A DNA stretch of 64,000 bases. It comes from Paraburkholderia phytofirmans PsJN. GTDB lineage: Bacteria; Pseudomonadota; Gammaproteobacteria; Burkholderiales; Burkholderiaceae. The position numbers and the translations under genes were made by a program. The notes beneath the pieces were generated by a model. That model was not told the DNA's origin. It made no database searches and saw nothing but the letters and a program-made list of their open reading frames with translations. Shown here piece after piece: positions 8,101 through 16,955 of the stretch. Numbering within the stretch: the stretch's first letter is position 1; each line of letters starts with the position of its first letter. The stretch spans positions 2,294,001 to 2,358,000 of the forward strand of contig NC_010676.1 in the NCBI RefSeq assembly GCF_000020125.1, given 5' to 3'.

Positions 8101-9108
8101 TTAAACCGCCACGCAAATCTTCCCGAAGTGAGCGCCGGATTCCTCGTGCGCGAACGCGTCGGCGAGTTTCGCCAGTTCGAACGTGCTGTCGATCACCGGC
8201 TTGATGCCGGTCACTTCGAGTGCACGAATCATCTCACGCTGATCCTGACGGCTACCGACGATCAAGCCTTGCAAGCGCTGCTGCCTCGCCATCAGCGCCG
8301 CGGTCGGCACCGGCCCTGCCCGCCCGGTCAACACGCCGATCAGTGCGATATGACCGCCGATCCGACACGCGGTGATCGACTGCGGCAAAGTCCCCGGGCC
8401 GCCCACTTCGATCACATGATCGACACCGCGCCCGCCGGTCAGCGAGCGGACCTGCTTGCCCCATTCCGGATTCTCGCGATAGTTGATCGTATGGTCGGCT
8501 CCGAGTTCGCGAAGCCTGGCGAGTTTTGCGTCCGATGACGACGTCGCGATCACCGAAGCACCCATCGCTTTAGCAATCTGCAAGGCGAAAATAGACACGC
8601 CGCCGGTGCCGAGCACGAGCACCGTGTTGCCGGCCTTCAACTGGCCGTCCACGACGAGCGCGCGCCATGCGGTCAGCCCCGCTGTAGTCAACGTTGCGGA
8701 CTCGGCATGGCTATAGCCGCGCGGTGCATGCGTGAAATAGTGGCTCGGCAGCACGACCGCTTCGCGCGCGTACCCGTCGATACCGTCGCCGGGTGTGGTC
8801 GTGAAATCGGCGATGGCAGGCGGCCCGTTTTCCCAGAACGGAAAGAAGCACGACACTACGTGATCGCCCGCTTTGAATTCCGACACGCCCGCGCCGACCG
8901 CCTCCACGACACCCGCGCCGTCCGCCATCGGAATCCGCCCGGGTTCGGCAGGCAGATTGCCGCTCACCACGCCATAGTCGTGAAAGTTCAAGGAGTTCGC
9001 GTGAATGCGCACGCGAATCTGGCCCGCCGCGGGCTGACCGGGATCGGCGATGTCGACGACCTGGAGATTGGCGACGGTGGCGGGCGAACCGATTTTGACG
9101 GCTTTCAT
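8101..9108 (-). CDS. Zinc-independent MDR alcohol dehydrogenase / quinone oxidoreductase
   Basis: A 335-residue medium-chain dehydrogenase/reductase starting at the ATG at 9108, with AGGAACG upstream. The N-terminal GroES-like domain lacks the Cys ligands of zinc alcohol dehydrogenases. The nucleotide fold has VLGTGGVSIFALQIAKAMG, and GGRGVDHVIEVGG is typical of the NADPH:quinone oxidoreductase (zeta-crystallin) branch. The likely role is NADPH-linked reduction of quinones or enones in the cytoplasm. It is convergent with the ABC ATPase gene and probably monocistronic. Confidence 0.85.
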   Translation of the reverse strand: MKAVKIGSPATVANLQVVDIADPGQPAAGQIRVRIHANSLNFHDYGVVSGNLPAEPGRIPMADGAGVVEAVGAGVSEFKAGDHVVSCFFPFWENGPPAIADFTTTPGDGIDGYAREAVVLPSHYFTHAPRGYSHAESATLTTAGLTAWRALVVDGQLKAGNTVLVLGTGGVSIFALQIAKAMGASVIATSSSDAKLARLRELGADHTINYRENPEWGKQVRSLTGGRGVDHVIEVGGPGTLPQSITACRIGGHIALIGVLTGRAGPVPTAALMARQQRLQGLIVGSRQDQREMIRALEVTGIKPVIDSTFELAKLADAFAHEESGAHFGKICVAV

Positions 9109-9312
9109 TTTTTCGTTCCTTTGTGAGTTGCGCCGGCGCGTGACGCGTCGCGGCGAAATGCTCGCAAAAGAATACCGCAAGCCTGCTCAGCGCGTTGTCG
9201 TGGCGCGCAGGGGCCGACGCGGGCGAAATGCTCGCTGAAAGCGCATTGCCACTTGGGGAAGTCCCTTCGCGACGCCCGGGAACGACGCGGAGGGGTCGCG
9301 AGGGTCATGCCT

Positions 9313-9627
9313 TCACTTGACGGTCTGAATGACTTCGAAGCCTTCGAATTCCGGATGCCCGAGATAGAGCACGCGATTGTCACCGCCTGCGTTGCGATGC
9401 GCGGCCCGAAAGGCGTCGGACTTCGTCCACGCCTCGAAGGACGCGTAGTCCTTCCAGATCGTATGGCTCGAATAGAGAACGTGATCGTCCTTCTGCGGAC
9501 CCTTCAGCAGATGAAATTCCACGAAACCCGGCACCTCTTTCAGATGCGTATCGCGCGTGGTCCACAGATGTTCGAAAGCAGCTTCGGATCCGGGCGTCAC
9601 TTTGAAACGGTTCATGGCAATGTACAT
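9313..9627 (-). CDS. Antibiotic biosynthesis monooxygenase (ABM) domain protein
   Basis: A 104-residue protein starting at the ATG at 9627, with a GAGG sequence upstream; a second ATG four codons in is possible. The sequence follows the dimeric ferredoxin-like ABM fold: NRFKVTPGSEAAFE, then a central E-F-H-L-L strand, then W-K-D-Y-x-S-F-E-A-W. Members are cofactor-free monooxygenases or haem-degrading enzymes of the HmoA/IsdG kind. The Asn-x-F start and EFHLL are typical of the HmoA-like group, but the haem ligand cannot be confirmed by eye. No operon partner is evident. Confidence 0.75.
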   Translation of the reverse strand: MYIAMNRFKVTPGSEAAFEHLWTTRDTHLKEVPGFVEFHLLKGPQKDDHVLYSSHTIWKDYASFEAWTKSDAFRAAHRNAGGDNRVLYLGHPEFEGFEVIQTVK

Positions 9628-9786
9628 GCTGAAGGCCTCTTTGCAGTCACGATGTATCTGGCGGATTACCGGACTCGAACGACTTGTTCCGGCCAACCGG
9701 TCAGGCGGCCTTTCATTATATGCGTGTCATTCTTCCTGCCGATGCCACGACCGCGATACACACAAGCGACACGAACGCGCTTGCGT

Positions 9787-10746
9787 TCAAGCCGCTTTGT
9801 CCTGCGCCACCTGTTCGAGCCATAGCCGGCTGTCGGGAAACCAGAATGCGTCCGGCCGCGGCGGCGACACGAGTTTCACGGGCAGCGACGGATTGAATAT
9901 TCTCGACCATGCCGACAGGTACGACGGCGTCTTTACCAGATAGCCGCAACGGGACAACAGCAGACTGGAGACCAGCGCTTCACGGCCGATTTCGAGCCCC
10001 GGATAACCGCTGAAATGGATGGGCGTATTGCCGTACGCGAGCAGTTTCGCGGGCGCCACGTTGACCGGCCTGGAAAACGGCCACGCGACGAAGAAATCGA
10101 GAAATGCCTGTTCGTCGCTCGAAACGAAAACGTTGCTCAGGTGCGGGTTTTCCGCAAGTGTCGTTTCTATGTGGCGGCAGAAATCGCCCCATGAAACCGG
10201 GATGGCTTCCAGCGATTTGTCTGTGCCTCTAAAATGCGCACCGAGCGTGGACGAGCCGATCTCGAGCTTGCCACAAATCGTATCGACTTCATCGACGATA
10301 TGGCCGGCTGGCCGGTAATGTGCAAAGAATAGTTTGCTGGCGCTCTTGAGTTGAAGCTGCGCCTCGTAGCGTTGACGAAACCCTAGCTGGACCAGGTCGC
10401 GAACCGTCGACTTTCTCACCTTGTGTGTGAGCGGTGCCGTGGCCTTGCCATTCACGTGCTCGAAGAAGGACGAGAACCAGTCGATCGTTCCCGCGGCGTC
10501 TCCGTAGAGCCCGCCGCGCGCGCTGATGGACGGCGTCAGACACTTCTCGTCGCAATACATCAGAATAAACAGGACCATTTGCATCACGGAGAAGAAACCC
10601 GAGTTCTCCTGAATTTCAATGGCAAAGATTCCCCTGTTCAATCGCTGTGTGGCATGAAGCGAGATGCGACGTGGCGTGGCAACGGAATGCTTGAACCCCT
10701 CACTGCGTCGGATCTGTTTTGCCCGATCGACTACTTTTCTCAGCAT
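9787..10746 (-). CDS. Putative glycosyltransferase with GT23/NodZ-like motifs
   Basis: A 319-residue cytoplasmic protein. Its second half resembles alpha-1,6-fucosyltransferases of the NodZ/GT23 kind. GAHFRGTDKS matches the H-x-R-R/G-x-D-K donor loop, VFVSSDEQAF the strand with conserved Asp, and LVSSLLLSRCGYLVKTPSYLS the C-terminal helix-loop with conserved Ser/Thr. The first half is less characteristic. GDP-sugar transfer is the family activity; donor and acceptor here are unknown. It lies just downstream of the TPR glycosyltransferase gene at 10871-12484 in the same direction, which suggests joint glycan or glycoprotein decoration. The 124-base gap is AT-richer and could hold its own promoter. 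Confidence 0.55.
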   Translation of the reverse strand: MLRKVVDRAKQIRRSEGFKHSVATPRRISLHATQRLNRGIFAIEIQENSGFFSVMQMVLFILMYCDEKCLTPSISARGGLYGDAAGTIDWFSSFFEHVNGKATAPLTHKVRKSTVRDLVQLGFRQRYEAQLQLKSASKLFFAHYRPAGHIVDEVDTICGKLEIGSSTLGAHFRGTDKSLEAIPVSWGDFCRHIETTLAENPHLSNVFVSSDEQAFLDFFVAWPFSRPVNVAPAKLLAYGNTPIHFSGYPGLEIGREALVSSLLLSRCGYLVKTPSYLSAWSRIFNPSLPVKLVSPPRPDAFWFPDSRLWLEQVAQDKAA

Positions 10747-10870
10747 GCCCGGCTCCTAATGGAATCTAGGTATTTTTAATTCGCACGCGTCTATGCATGA
10801 AGAAGTTCACGACGACCGAGCATAACATCGAAAAAGCGCGGGGCGAGTAAGATCCTCTTGTCTTCGTGAG

Positions 10871-12484
10871 CTAACGCACAAAGGATCGGTAAGACTTCCT
10901 ATAGGTTGCACCGGTCGCGTGGAGCAAAGCCTCGGCGACTCGCTCGAGCACGCCGTCCCAGTCGCCGCGTTGCAACTGCGTGAAGAGCCGCACGCTGGGA
11001 TACCATGGGCTGTCGTCGCGATCGCGCAACCAGCGCCAGCACCCGGCGAAGCGGTTGAGCAGCCACACCGGCTTGCCCATTGCCGCGGCCAGATGTGCAA
11101 CCGACGTGTCGACGGAGATCACGAGATCGAGGTTGTCGATCAGCGCGGCGGTATCAGCGAAGTCCGTCGCGTCGTCCATCCAGTCCGTCAAAGGCGCGTG
11201 TGTTACGGCATCGGCGCGCTTCGCGGGGTCATCCGTCTTTTGCAGGCTGATCCAGCGCACATTGGGTAACGCGAGCAATGGCGCGACTTGCGCGGGATTC
11301 AAACTACGCGCCCGGTCTTCGGTCAGACCTGAATGGCCACCGGCCCACACCAGACCGACACGCGGCAAGCCGGCATCGGGCAACATGGCAAGCCGCGCGC
11401 GCCATGAGGCCGAGCGGGCGGCATCCGCATGCAGGTACGTGGCGGCGGGAATGTTGTCGAGCCGCGTGCCGAACGCCATTGGCAGTGACATCAAAGGGCA
11501 ATGCCAGTCCCAGTCGCTCAGGTCGGATAGGCCGTCGTCGAGCATCATGAGGCCCGGCAAATGCGCGAAAGACTCTTCGTACAAGCGCCGCAGCGATGGC
11601 GGGCATATATAGCCGACGCGCGCAAAACGTTCGAGCGCCATCGGCAGATAGCGCACGAACTGCAGGCTGTCGCCATGACCCTGCTCTGGAATGACAAGCA
11701 GACGCGCGCCGTATTCGGGCATTCCCTGGCTGGCGCTCGCGATGTCGAGGCGCTCGCCTTTCCATTGAGGCAGCGGCAGTGTCGGGCGCACCGATGCGGG
11801 CCGCCCGTCGGCATCCACGAAATTGGCCCAACGGTCTTCGAAATACGGCCAGGCTTCTTCATAACGGCCGGCGGCCAACAGGACCTGACTGAGGCTTGCG
11901 CGCGCGCCGAGGTAAGACGGCGCGAGCGCGATGGCTTGCCTGAGATGCCGCTCGGCCTCACTCAGCGAGCCGAGGTCCTTCACGACCACGCCCAGATTAA
12001 CAAGCGCTTGCGGATGGTCCGGCCGGAGTTCGAGCAAGCGATGGTAGGCGACGGCGGCATCGTCGGAACGTCCCTGCACTTGCAGGATGACGGCCATGAA
12101 GAAGTTAAGCGGCAGCGACGCCGGTTCGAGCGCGAGCCCGCACTCGGCCGTTTGCAAAGCGCGTGCATAGTCACGCAGTTTGATCTGGACAATACACAAC
12201 GTGCCGTAATACGCCGGATCCGAACGCACTTCGAGCGCGCGTTCCACCCAGCTTTGGGCCGACTCGAGTTGATTCGATGCAAGCGCAACGAGCCCATACG
12301 TGTACAACGCGTCCGCATGTGCGGGGTCTTGCCCGATGATCCGGTCGAGCAGCGTTCGGGCTGTGTCGAACTCGCCTGCGAGACGCGCCTCCTCGGCTTG
12401 ATTGAACCAGGCGTTAAGGGTTTTTTCGAATGGCAAAGCAGAATCGGTCGGCATAGTCGGCGCAATGAGAGGACGCGGTGACAT
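10871..12484 (-). CDS. TPR protein with C-terminal glycosyltransferase-like domain
   Basis: A 537-residue protein. Residues about 20-240 form at least five tetratricopeptide repeats (for example DALYTYGLVALASNQLESA and PQALVNLGVVVKDLGSLSEA). Residues about 265-520 form a GT-B-like domain related to GT9/GT41 proteins: LPRVGLVWAGG, ARSLNPAQVAPLL, WISLQK, then DLVISVDTSVAHLAAAMGKP, the donor-binding block, and WYPSVRLF near the end. Such TPR/OGT-like bacterial proteins are thought to glycosylate proteins or assemble surface glycans. The ATG at 12484 is used; an ATG at 12454 is an alternative and neither has a strong ribosome binding site. Confidence 0.8.
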   Translation of the reverse strand: MSPRPLIAPTMPTDSALPFEKTLNAWFNQAEEARLAGEFDTARTLLDRIIGQDPAHADALYTYGLVALASNQLESAQSWVERALEVRSDPAYYGTLCIVQIKLRDYARALQTAECGLALEPASLPLNFFMAVILQVQGRSDDAAVAYHRLLELRPDHPQALVNLGVVVKDLGSLSEAERHLRQAIALAPSYLGARASLSQVLLAAGRYEEAWPYFEDRWANFVDADGRPASVRPTLPLPQWKGERLDIASASQGMPEYGARLLVIPEQGHGDSLQFVRYLPMALERFARVGYICPPSLRRLYEESFAHLPGLMMLDDGLSDLSDWDWHCPLMSLPMAFGTRLDNIPAATYLHADAARSASWRARLAMLPDAGLPRVGLVWAGGHSGLTEDRARSLNPAQVAPLLALPNVRWISLQKTDDPAKRADAVTHAPLTDWMDDATDFADTAALIDNLDLVISVDTSVAHLAAAMGKPVWLLNRFAGCWRWLRDRDDSPWYPSVRLFTQLQRGDWDGVLERVAEALLHATGATYRKSYRSFVR

Positions 12485-12589
12485 GTCGCGGGCGATGCTG
12501 CCTGCCCGCGAACGGTGTGCGCGGATTATCCTTGCCGCTCATCGGCCAGTCTGTAGGACCGCTCCGAATCGCCCCTCTCGCCAGGCGCG

Positions 12590-12925
12590 CTAGCGTTTCT
12601 CCAGCTTGACCACCGTCAACACTCCGGCCACCTCGTCGGCAATGAAGCCGATCGTGTCGCCGGGCTTGACCTGCGAGAGCATCGCCGGGTCCTTGACCTT
12701 GAACACCATCGTCATGGCATCCATGCCGAGGTTGTCCAGCTGACCATGTTTAATGGTCAGCTTGCCGGCAGCCACATCCACTTTTTTGACTTCGCCATGC
12801 GACATCGCCGCTTGTGCATCGACGCTCGCATTGGCCTGCACTTCACTCGCCTCGCCCGCCGCGTACGCCGATGCGGAAATCATCACCATGCAACCCATCG
12901 CCATTGAAATTAATCCATTCTTCAT
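12590..12925 (-). CDS. Periplasmic CusF-like copper-binding protein
   Basis: A 111-residue exported protein with a signal peptide of about 22 residues ending AYA-AG. The mature domain follows the CusF beta-barrel: GEVKKVDVAAGKLTIKH, then MTM, then VKPGDTIGF. The Cu(I)/Ag(I) ligands of E. coli CusF correspond to His60, Met71 and Met73 here. The Trp that caps the metal in CusF is replaced, with Met68 nearby, a variant that also occurs in CusF-like proteins of copper clusters. It would ferry Cu(I) in the periplasm. It is the distal gene of the minus-strand copper group. Confidence 0.85.
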   Translation of the reverse strand: MKNGLISMAMGCMVMISASAYAAGEASEVQANASVDAQAAMSHGEVKKVDVAAGKLTIKHGQLDNLGMDAMTMVFKVKDPAMLSQVKPGDTIGFIADEVAGVLTVVKLEKR

Positions 12926-12979
12926 CTCACACGCTCCACGTTAAATACGATCTACACGGCCAACCCGCGACCGCCGACG

Positions 12980-14275
12980 TCAACCATCCGGCAACTCGCC
13001 GGTATATTCATAAGCCACCGTTCCCTTCGGATGCCTGAACCAGCCCGGGTCGCGGTAGTCGTTGCGACCCAACCCTTCGCGCACTTTGACCACCGAAAAC
13101 ATGCCTCCCATTTCGAGCGCGCCGAATGGGCCGGTGCCGGTCATCATCGGCAGCGTGTTGTCGGGCAGCGGCATCTCCATCGCGCCCATCGAACCGCCCG
13201 TGCTGCCCATCGCCATGTAGTCGGGCACCAGCTGGTTGATGCGTTTGGCGAGGTCTTTTTGCGGCACGCCGATCATGTTCGGGACCTGATGCCCCATCGC
13301 GTTCATCGTGTGATGAGACTTGTGGCAATGGAATGCCCAATCGCCGGGACGATTCGCGGTGAACTCGATGGCGCGCATCTGCCCGACCGCGATATCGGCG
13401 GTCACCTCGGGCCAGCGCGCAGACGGCGGAATCCAGCCGCCGTCCGTGCCCACCACTTCGAAGTGGTAGCCGTGCAGATGAATCGGATGATTGGTCATGG
13501 TCAGATTGCCGACGCGGATCCGCACGCGATCGCCCGCGCGCGCCGGCAATGAATCGATGCCCGGAAACACGCGCGCATTCCACGTCCACATGTTGAAGTC
13601 GGTCATCTCGTTGACACGCGGCGTGAAGCTGCCCGGGTCGATGTCGTACGCGGACATGATGAACACGAAGTCGCGGTCCACCTGCATTACGCCCGGATCT
13701 TTCGGATGGACGATGAACGTGCCCATCATGCCCATCGCCATCTGCACCATCTCGTCGGCGTGCGGGTGATACATGAAGGTGCCGTGCTTTTCGAGCTGGA
13801 ATTCGTAGACGAAGGTCTTGCCCGGCGGAATGTGCGGCTGCGTGAGACCGCCTACGCCGTCCATGCCGCACGGCAGCAGCATGCCGTGCCAGTGGACCGT
13901 GGTGTGCTCCGGCAACCGGTTGGTCACGAAGATGCGCACCTTGTCGCCTTCAACGGCCTCGATGGTCGGCCCCGGCGCCTGGCCGTTGTAGCCCCACAGA
14001 TTCGCGCGCATGCCCGGCGCGAGTTCGCGCACCACCGGTTCGGCGATCAGATGAAATTCCTTCCACCCGTTCTTCATGCGCCACGGCAACGACCATCCGT
14101 TGAGTGTGGCGACCGGCGTGTACGGCCGGCCGTTCGACGGCGCGCGCGGCGGCTGCATCGAGGCCGTGGTCATCGTGGGTGCTTCGGGCAGCGACGCGGC
14201 GCCGGCCTTGCTCACCAGTGCGGCTCCCAGCAAAGCGGCGCCCGAGCCGCCCATAAAATGTCGACGTGACACCAT
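12980..14275 (-). CDS. Tat-exported multicopper oxidase
   Basis: A 431-residue periplasmic oxidase. The N-terminus VSRRHFMGGSG followed by a hydrophobic Ala/Gly stretch is a twin-arginine signal peptide. Copper-binding blocks occur in order: HWHGM (128-132), HPHADEM (170-176), HPIHLHG (263-269) and HCHKSHHTMNAMGH (316-329), giving the type 1 and trinuclear sites. It is shorter than CopA/PcoA (about 600) and has no long Met-rich insert, although the C-terminal part has several Met residues (GGSMGAMEMP). The likely role is oxidising Cu(I) to Cu(II) in the periplasm. Its start is one base from the stop of the TolC-like gene, so the two are translationally coupled. Confidence 0.9.
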   Translation of the reverse strand: MVSRRHFMGGSGAALLGAALVSKAGAASLPEAPTMTTASMQPPRAPSNGRPYTPVATLNGWSLPWRMKNGWKEFHLIAEPVVRELAPGMRANLWGYNGQAPGPTIEAVEGDKVRIFVTNRLPEHTTVHWHGMLLPCGMDGVGGLTQPHIPPGKTFVYEFQLEKHGTFMYHPHADEMVQMAMGMMGTFIVHPKDPGVMQVDRDFVFIMSAYDIDPGSFTPRVNEMTDFNMWTWNARVFPGIDSLPARAGDRVRIRVGNLTMTNHPIHLHGYHFEVVGTDGGWIPPSARWPEVTADIAVGQMRAIEFTANRPGDWAFHCHKSHHTMNAMGHQVPNMIGVPQKDLAKRINQLVPDYMAMGSTGGSMGAMEMPLPDNTLPMMTGTGPFGALEMGGMFSVVKVREGLGRNDYRDPGWFRHPKGTVAYEYTGELPDG

Positions 14276-14276
14276 G

Positions 14277-15737
14277 TCATTGACCTTCGGATTCTTTGGA
14301 TTCTTCGGATTCTTTGGATTCAGTGGAAGACACCGCTTGCGTCGTCGCGGATGCGAGCGGCGCCGCGTCGGCGCCAGCAGGCAGACGGCCGCCGAGCGCC
14401 TGTTGCAAATCGGTCTGTGCGAGCCAGTAGTCCTTCAGCGCGTCGATGGCGCTATTCACCGCGCCGATCTGGTCGCGTGAATCCGCGAGCAGTTCGAACA
14501 CGCTTGCGAGCATGCCGTTATAGCGAAGCAGCAGTTCATCGGAGATGGTTTTGCGCAGCGGCACGACTTCGTCGCGATAGTGCTTCGCGAGGTCGTAGCC
14601 GGAGACGTAGGTCGAATACGCTTCACGCACTTCGGAGCGCGCGTTGATCGCGGTCCCGGCGAAGCGATTCGCCGACTGCATATAGATCGCTTCAGCGCGC
14701 GCCACTTTGGCGCTGCCCCAGTCGAAAAGCGGAATCTCCACGCTGATTTCATAGCCTTGCTCGCGTCCGTCGGAAGTCGTGAAATTGTTCTGATAGCCGA
14801 CGTCCAGCACGTTGATGAAACGCGTTGCCTGACTCAAACCCAGTGAACTGGCGACGCTTTGCGTTTGCAATTTCGCGGCCTGGATATCGAGCCTGTTTTG
14901 CATCGCGAAGGTTTCCAGATCGTGCAGCTCTGGGCGTGTGGCAGGCAGATCCGGCAGACGCTCGGGCAACGCGTAGTGCGCTTGCGAACCCCAGAGACCC
15001 ATCACGCGAGTGAGCTTTTCCTGCGCGGACACCGACTGTTGACGCGCTCTTGCCAGTTGCGCCATCGCATCCGCGTAGAAGGCCTGCTCTCGTGCGTAAT
15101 CGAGCTTGCTGAAGTTGCCGGCCTGCTGCATGCGCCGAGCGAGTTCGGCGCTGGCCTCGGCCGAGTCTTTCACCTGCTCCGCGTAGGCGGCCGATTGCTT
15201 GGCAGCGACTGCGCGGATGTAGGCGCGCCGCGCATCGGCGGCGACCTCGAGCATGGTGTTGGCGGCAAGCAAGCGGGTCTGCGCGAAGCGACGGCTTTCG
15301 ATGCGCGTCGTCAACGGCATCGTCAATACGCGCAACATGCCGAGCGTGAACGTGCGGCTGATGCTCAAGTCATCCCCACCATGCGTGCGGCTAAACGAAA
15401 AGCCGGGATTCGGCAAACGGCCCGCCTGAACGAGGTCCGCTTCGGCAATGCCCAACTCGCTGTACGACGCCTGCAAACCGCGATTGTTCAGGAGCGCGAT
15501 CTGGACTGCGTCGTCCATGCCGAGCGGCGCGGAAAGGAGTTCCTGCGTGCGTTTGGCGATGGCGCTCCGGTCGTCGTCGGTCTTGATCAGCACGGCATCT
15601 TTACCGAGTCGTTCGGATGCGGCGCTCGACACGGTGCCGAAACCGCCGTCCTTCGAGAACGTCGTGCAGCCGGCGAGTAAAGTCACCGCGATGGCGATTG
15701 CCATAACGCGGGTGGCAGGACACACGTACGGCCTCAT
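14277..15737 (-). CDS. TolC/CusC-family outer membrane efflux lipoprotein
   Basis: A 486-residue protein with a lipoprotein signal (TLLAGC, Cys24) and the two long helical hairpin halves of outer membrane efflux proteins, for example LNNRGLQASYSELGIAEADL, characteristic of the CusC/CzcC branch. It would form the outer membrane channel of a tripartite metal exporter, but no RND pump or membrane fusion protein is within the window. The C-terminus carries the acidic repeat ESK-ESE-ESK-ESE, made by four 9-base DNA repeats at 14286-14321. It overlaps the 15734-16039 gene by 4 bases. Confidence 0.85.
   Translation of the reverse strand: MRPYVCPATRVMAIAIAVTLLAGCTTFSKDGGFGTVSSAASERLGKDAVLIKTDDDRSAIAKRTQELLSAPLGMDDAVQIALLNNRGLQASYSELGIAEADLVQAGRLPNPGFSFSRTHGGDDLSISRTFTLGMLRVLTMPLTTRIESRRFAQTRLLAANTMLEVAADARRAYIRAVAAKQSAAYAEQVKDSAEASAELARRMQQAGNFSKLDYAREQAFYADAMAQLARARQQSVSAQEKLTRVMGLWGSQAHYALPERLPDLPATRPELHDLETFAMQNRLDIQAAKLQTQSVASSLGLSQATRFINVLDVGYQNNFTTSDGREQGYEISVEIPLFDWGSAKVARAEAIYMQSANRFAGTAINARSEVREAYSTYVSGYDLAKHYRDEVVPLRKTISDELLLRYNGMLASVFELLADSRDQIGAVNSAIDALKDYWLAQTDLQQALGGRLPAGADAAPLASATTQAVSSTESKESEESKESEGQ
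14286..14321. repeat. 9-bp tandem repeat, 4 units, in the TolC-like 3' end
   Basis: Four units of TT(C/T)GGATTC in alternating C and T forms. Read in reverse they encode ESK-ESE-ESK-ESE at the C-terminus, so unit gain or loss keeps the frame. Confidence 0.9.
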
Positions 15738-16039
15738 TTCGCCGCCCCTTCGCGATGGGAAGCGTGGGCGTCTTCTTTGATGTCATCGGAGCTGCTCGAA
15801 TGCAGCGAGCCGTGGCTCGCTCCCGCGCGGCCCGCTGGACGCGTCACCGCGCGATTGAGCGCCGGCCAGCTCGGCGCTTGCTGATCACGGTACGGCCGAT
15901 AGTCGGCCATTACTGACGGCGTATCGAGCACCGGCACGGACGCCGCCGGATCGGCCGGATCAGGAAGTTTGGATGTGGCGTGCGCGAGCTCCGGCAGACA
16001 TGCCGTCGCGCCGAGCAGCGCCGCAATGAACGTTCGCAT
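15734..16039 (-). CDS. Small exported protein of the copper cluster
   Basis: A 101-residue protein with a signal peptide (cleavage probably after AHA, residue 21). The mature part is short, Pro- and Asp-rich (DPADPAASVPVLDTPSVMAD), then tapers to a hydrophilic Ser/His tail. No catalytic motif is visible. Its stop overlaps the start of the TolC-like gene by 4 bases (ATGA), so it is co-translated with the efflux channel and probably serves periplasmic copper handling. That role is inferred from context only. Confidence 0.65.
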   Translation of the reverse strand: MRTFIAALLGATACLPELAHATSKLPDPADPAASVPVLDTPSVMADYRPYRDQQAPSWPALNRAVTRPAGRAGASHGSLHSSSSDDIKEDAHASHREGAAK

Positions 16040-16136
16040 GAATCATCTCGTCATGTGCGGCCACGACGGATGGCGCGCGGCCGTCCATCGAGGCGGAATG
16101 GAAACAGGAGCAACGCAGCGCGAGGCTGCGAAAGAA

Positions 16137-16559
16137 CTAGACGAGAGAGATGCGGGGAGGCCGTTCGACGCCGCCGGTCAGAAACGACGCGACGCGGACA
16201 GCGGGAGGCAGGGGAACAGCGAAATGAGCCGCGTTGACGGAGAGCGACGCGAGCGGCGTGACCGGCAGCGCGCCGCCGAAACAGCAGGATGCGCAAGCGG
16301 AGCAAGCGTGCGCATGATGCTCGCCGCCTGCCGGGTCGTGATGCTGAAGGTGGGCACTCGCGTCATTGCCGGCTGACCCGGCCATCATCGCGGCATGGTC
16401 GTGATGATGGGCCATTGCACGAGCAGCCTCCTCATGCGCGGGCGCCGCATCGCCTACGGAATGCGAGGACCCGCATTTCATGGAGACGGCCGCGAACGAC
16501 TGAACCGGAAGGCTCAGCACGAGCAGCACGACGATGAAGAGTTTGCGCCAGTAGGACAT
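16137..16559 (-). CDS. His/Met/Cys-rich exported protein (copper cluster)
   Basis: A 140-residue protein from the ATG at 16559, where the signal peptide begins (SYWRKLFIVVLLVLSLPVQ, cleavage near FA-AV); an ATG at 16577 would add six residues. The mature part is rich in metal ligands: MAHHHDHAAMM, HLQHHDPAGGEHHAHAC, then CSACASCC. It resembles small DUF2946-like proteins near copper genes, but I am not certain of the family. It lies 97 bases upstream of the 15734-16039 gene on the same strand and probably starts the minus-strand copper operon. Confidence 0.65.
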   Translation of the reverse strand: MSYWRKLFIVVLLVLSLPVQSFAAVSMKCGSSHSVGDAAPAHEEAARAMAHHHDHAAMMAGSAGNDASAHLQHHDPAGGEHHAHACSACASCCFGGALPVTPLASLSVNAAHFAVPLPPAVRVASFLTGGVERPPRISLV

Positions 16560-16667
16560 GGGTACGAAGTCTAGCATGCAGGTTTGCAGAATCGTAAGGC
16601 TGGAACGATGCCGCGCATGGTGGCTCGCAGTGCGCCGACACGATTTCAGCCGCCGACGAAAACCTGC

Positions 16668-16698
16668 TTGACCTTACCGCCGTGGGAAGGTCCATGCT
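16668..16698 (+). promoter_or_regulatory. MerR/CueR-type promoter-operator with 19-bp spacer
   Basis: The -35 is TTGACC (16668-16673), followed by a 19-base spacer and a weak -10 (CATGCT, 16693-16698). Inside is the dyad GACCTTACC-N5-GGGAAGGTC, very like the CueR site of copA promoters. The over-long spacer is the hallmark of promoters that need MerR-family untwisting. It points at the HMA chaperone gene 30 bases on. No merR-family gene lies in the window. Confidence 0.7.
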
Positions 16699-16728
16699 TG
16701 AGCCATGACTTCTCATTGGAGGTAGGAA

Positions 16729-16926
16729 ATGGAATTCGACGTGCCGGATATGTCCTGCGGCGGTTGCGCCAACGCCATCACGCGTGCGGTCACGAGTGTC
16801 GACCCTGCGGCGAAGCTCGAAGTCGATGTCCCCGTTAAAATCGTCAGGGTTACGTCGACGCTGGCAGCCGGACAACTCATCGAGGCCATCGAGACGGCGG
16901 GTTTTCATCCGTCGCTGAGAGCCTGA
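16729..16926 (+). CDS. Heavy-metal-associated (HMA) copper chaperone
   Basis: A 65-residue cytoplasmic protein with a single HMA domain. The Cu(I)-binding loop DMSCGGCA sits at residues 7-14, with the two Cys at 10 and 13, and the usual beta-alpha-beta-beta-alpha-beta pattern follows. The ribosome binding site GGAGGTAGGAA precedes the ATG at 16729. Homologues (CopZ type) hand Cu(I) to P-type ATPases or regulators. The upstream CueR-like promoter supports copper induction. It is followed after 29 bases by the DUF305 gene, probably in one transcript. Confidence 0.9.
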   Translation: MEFDVPDMSCGGCANAITRAVTSVDPAAKLEVDVPVKIVRVTSTLAAGQLIEAIETAGFHPSLRA

Positions 16927-16955
16927 CGGACACCTCTTCCCAACGGACATTCACT

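Noticed and set aside
9655..9695. tRNA-like T-arm (reverse strand GTTCGAGTCC)
   Set aside because: The bases beside the loop do not form a T-stem and no other tRNA arms are found.
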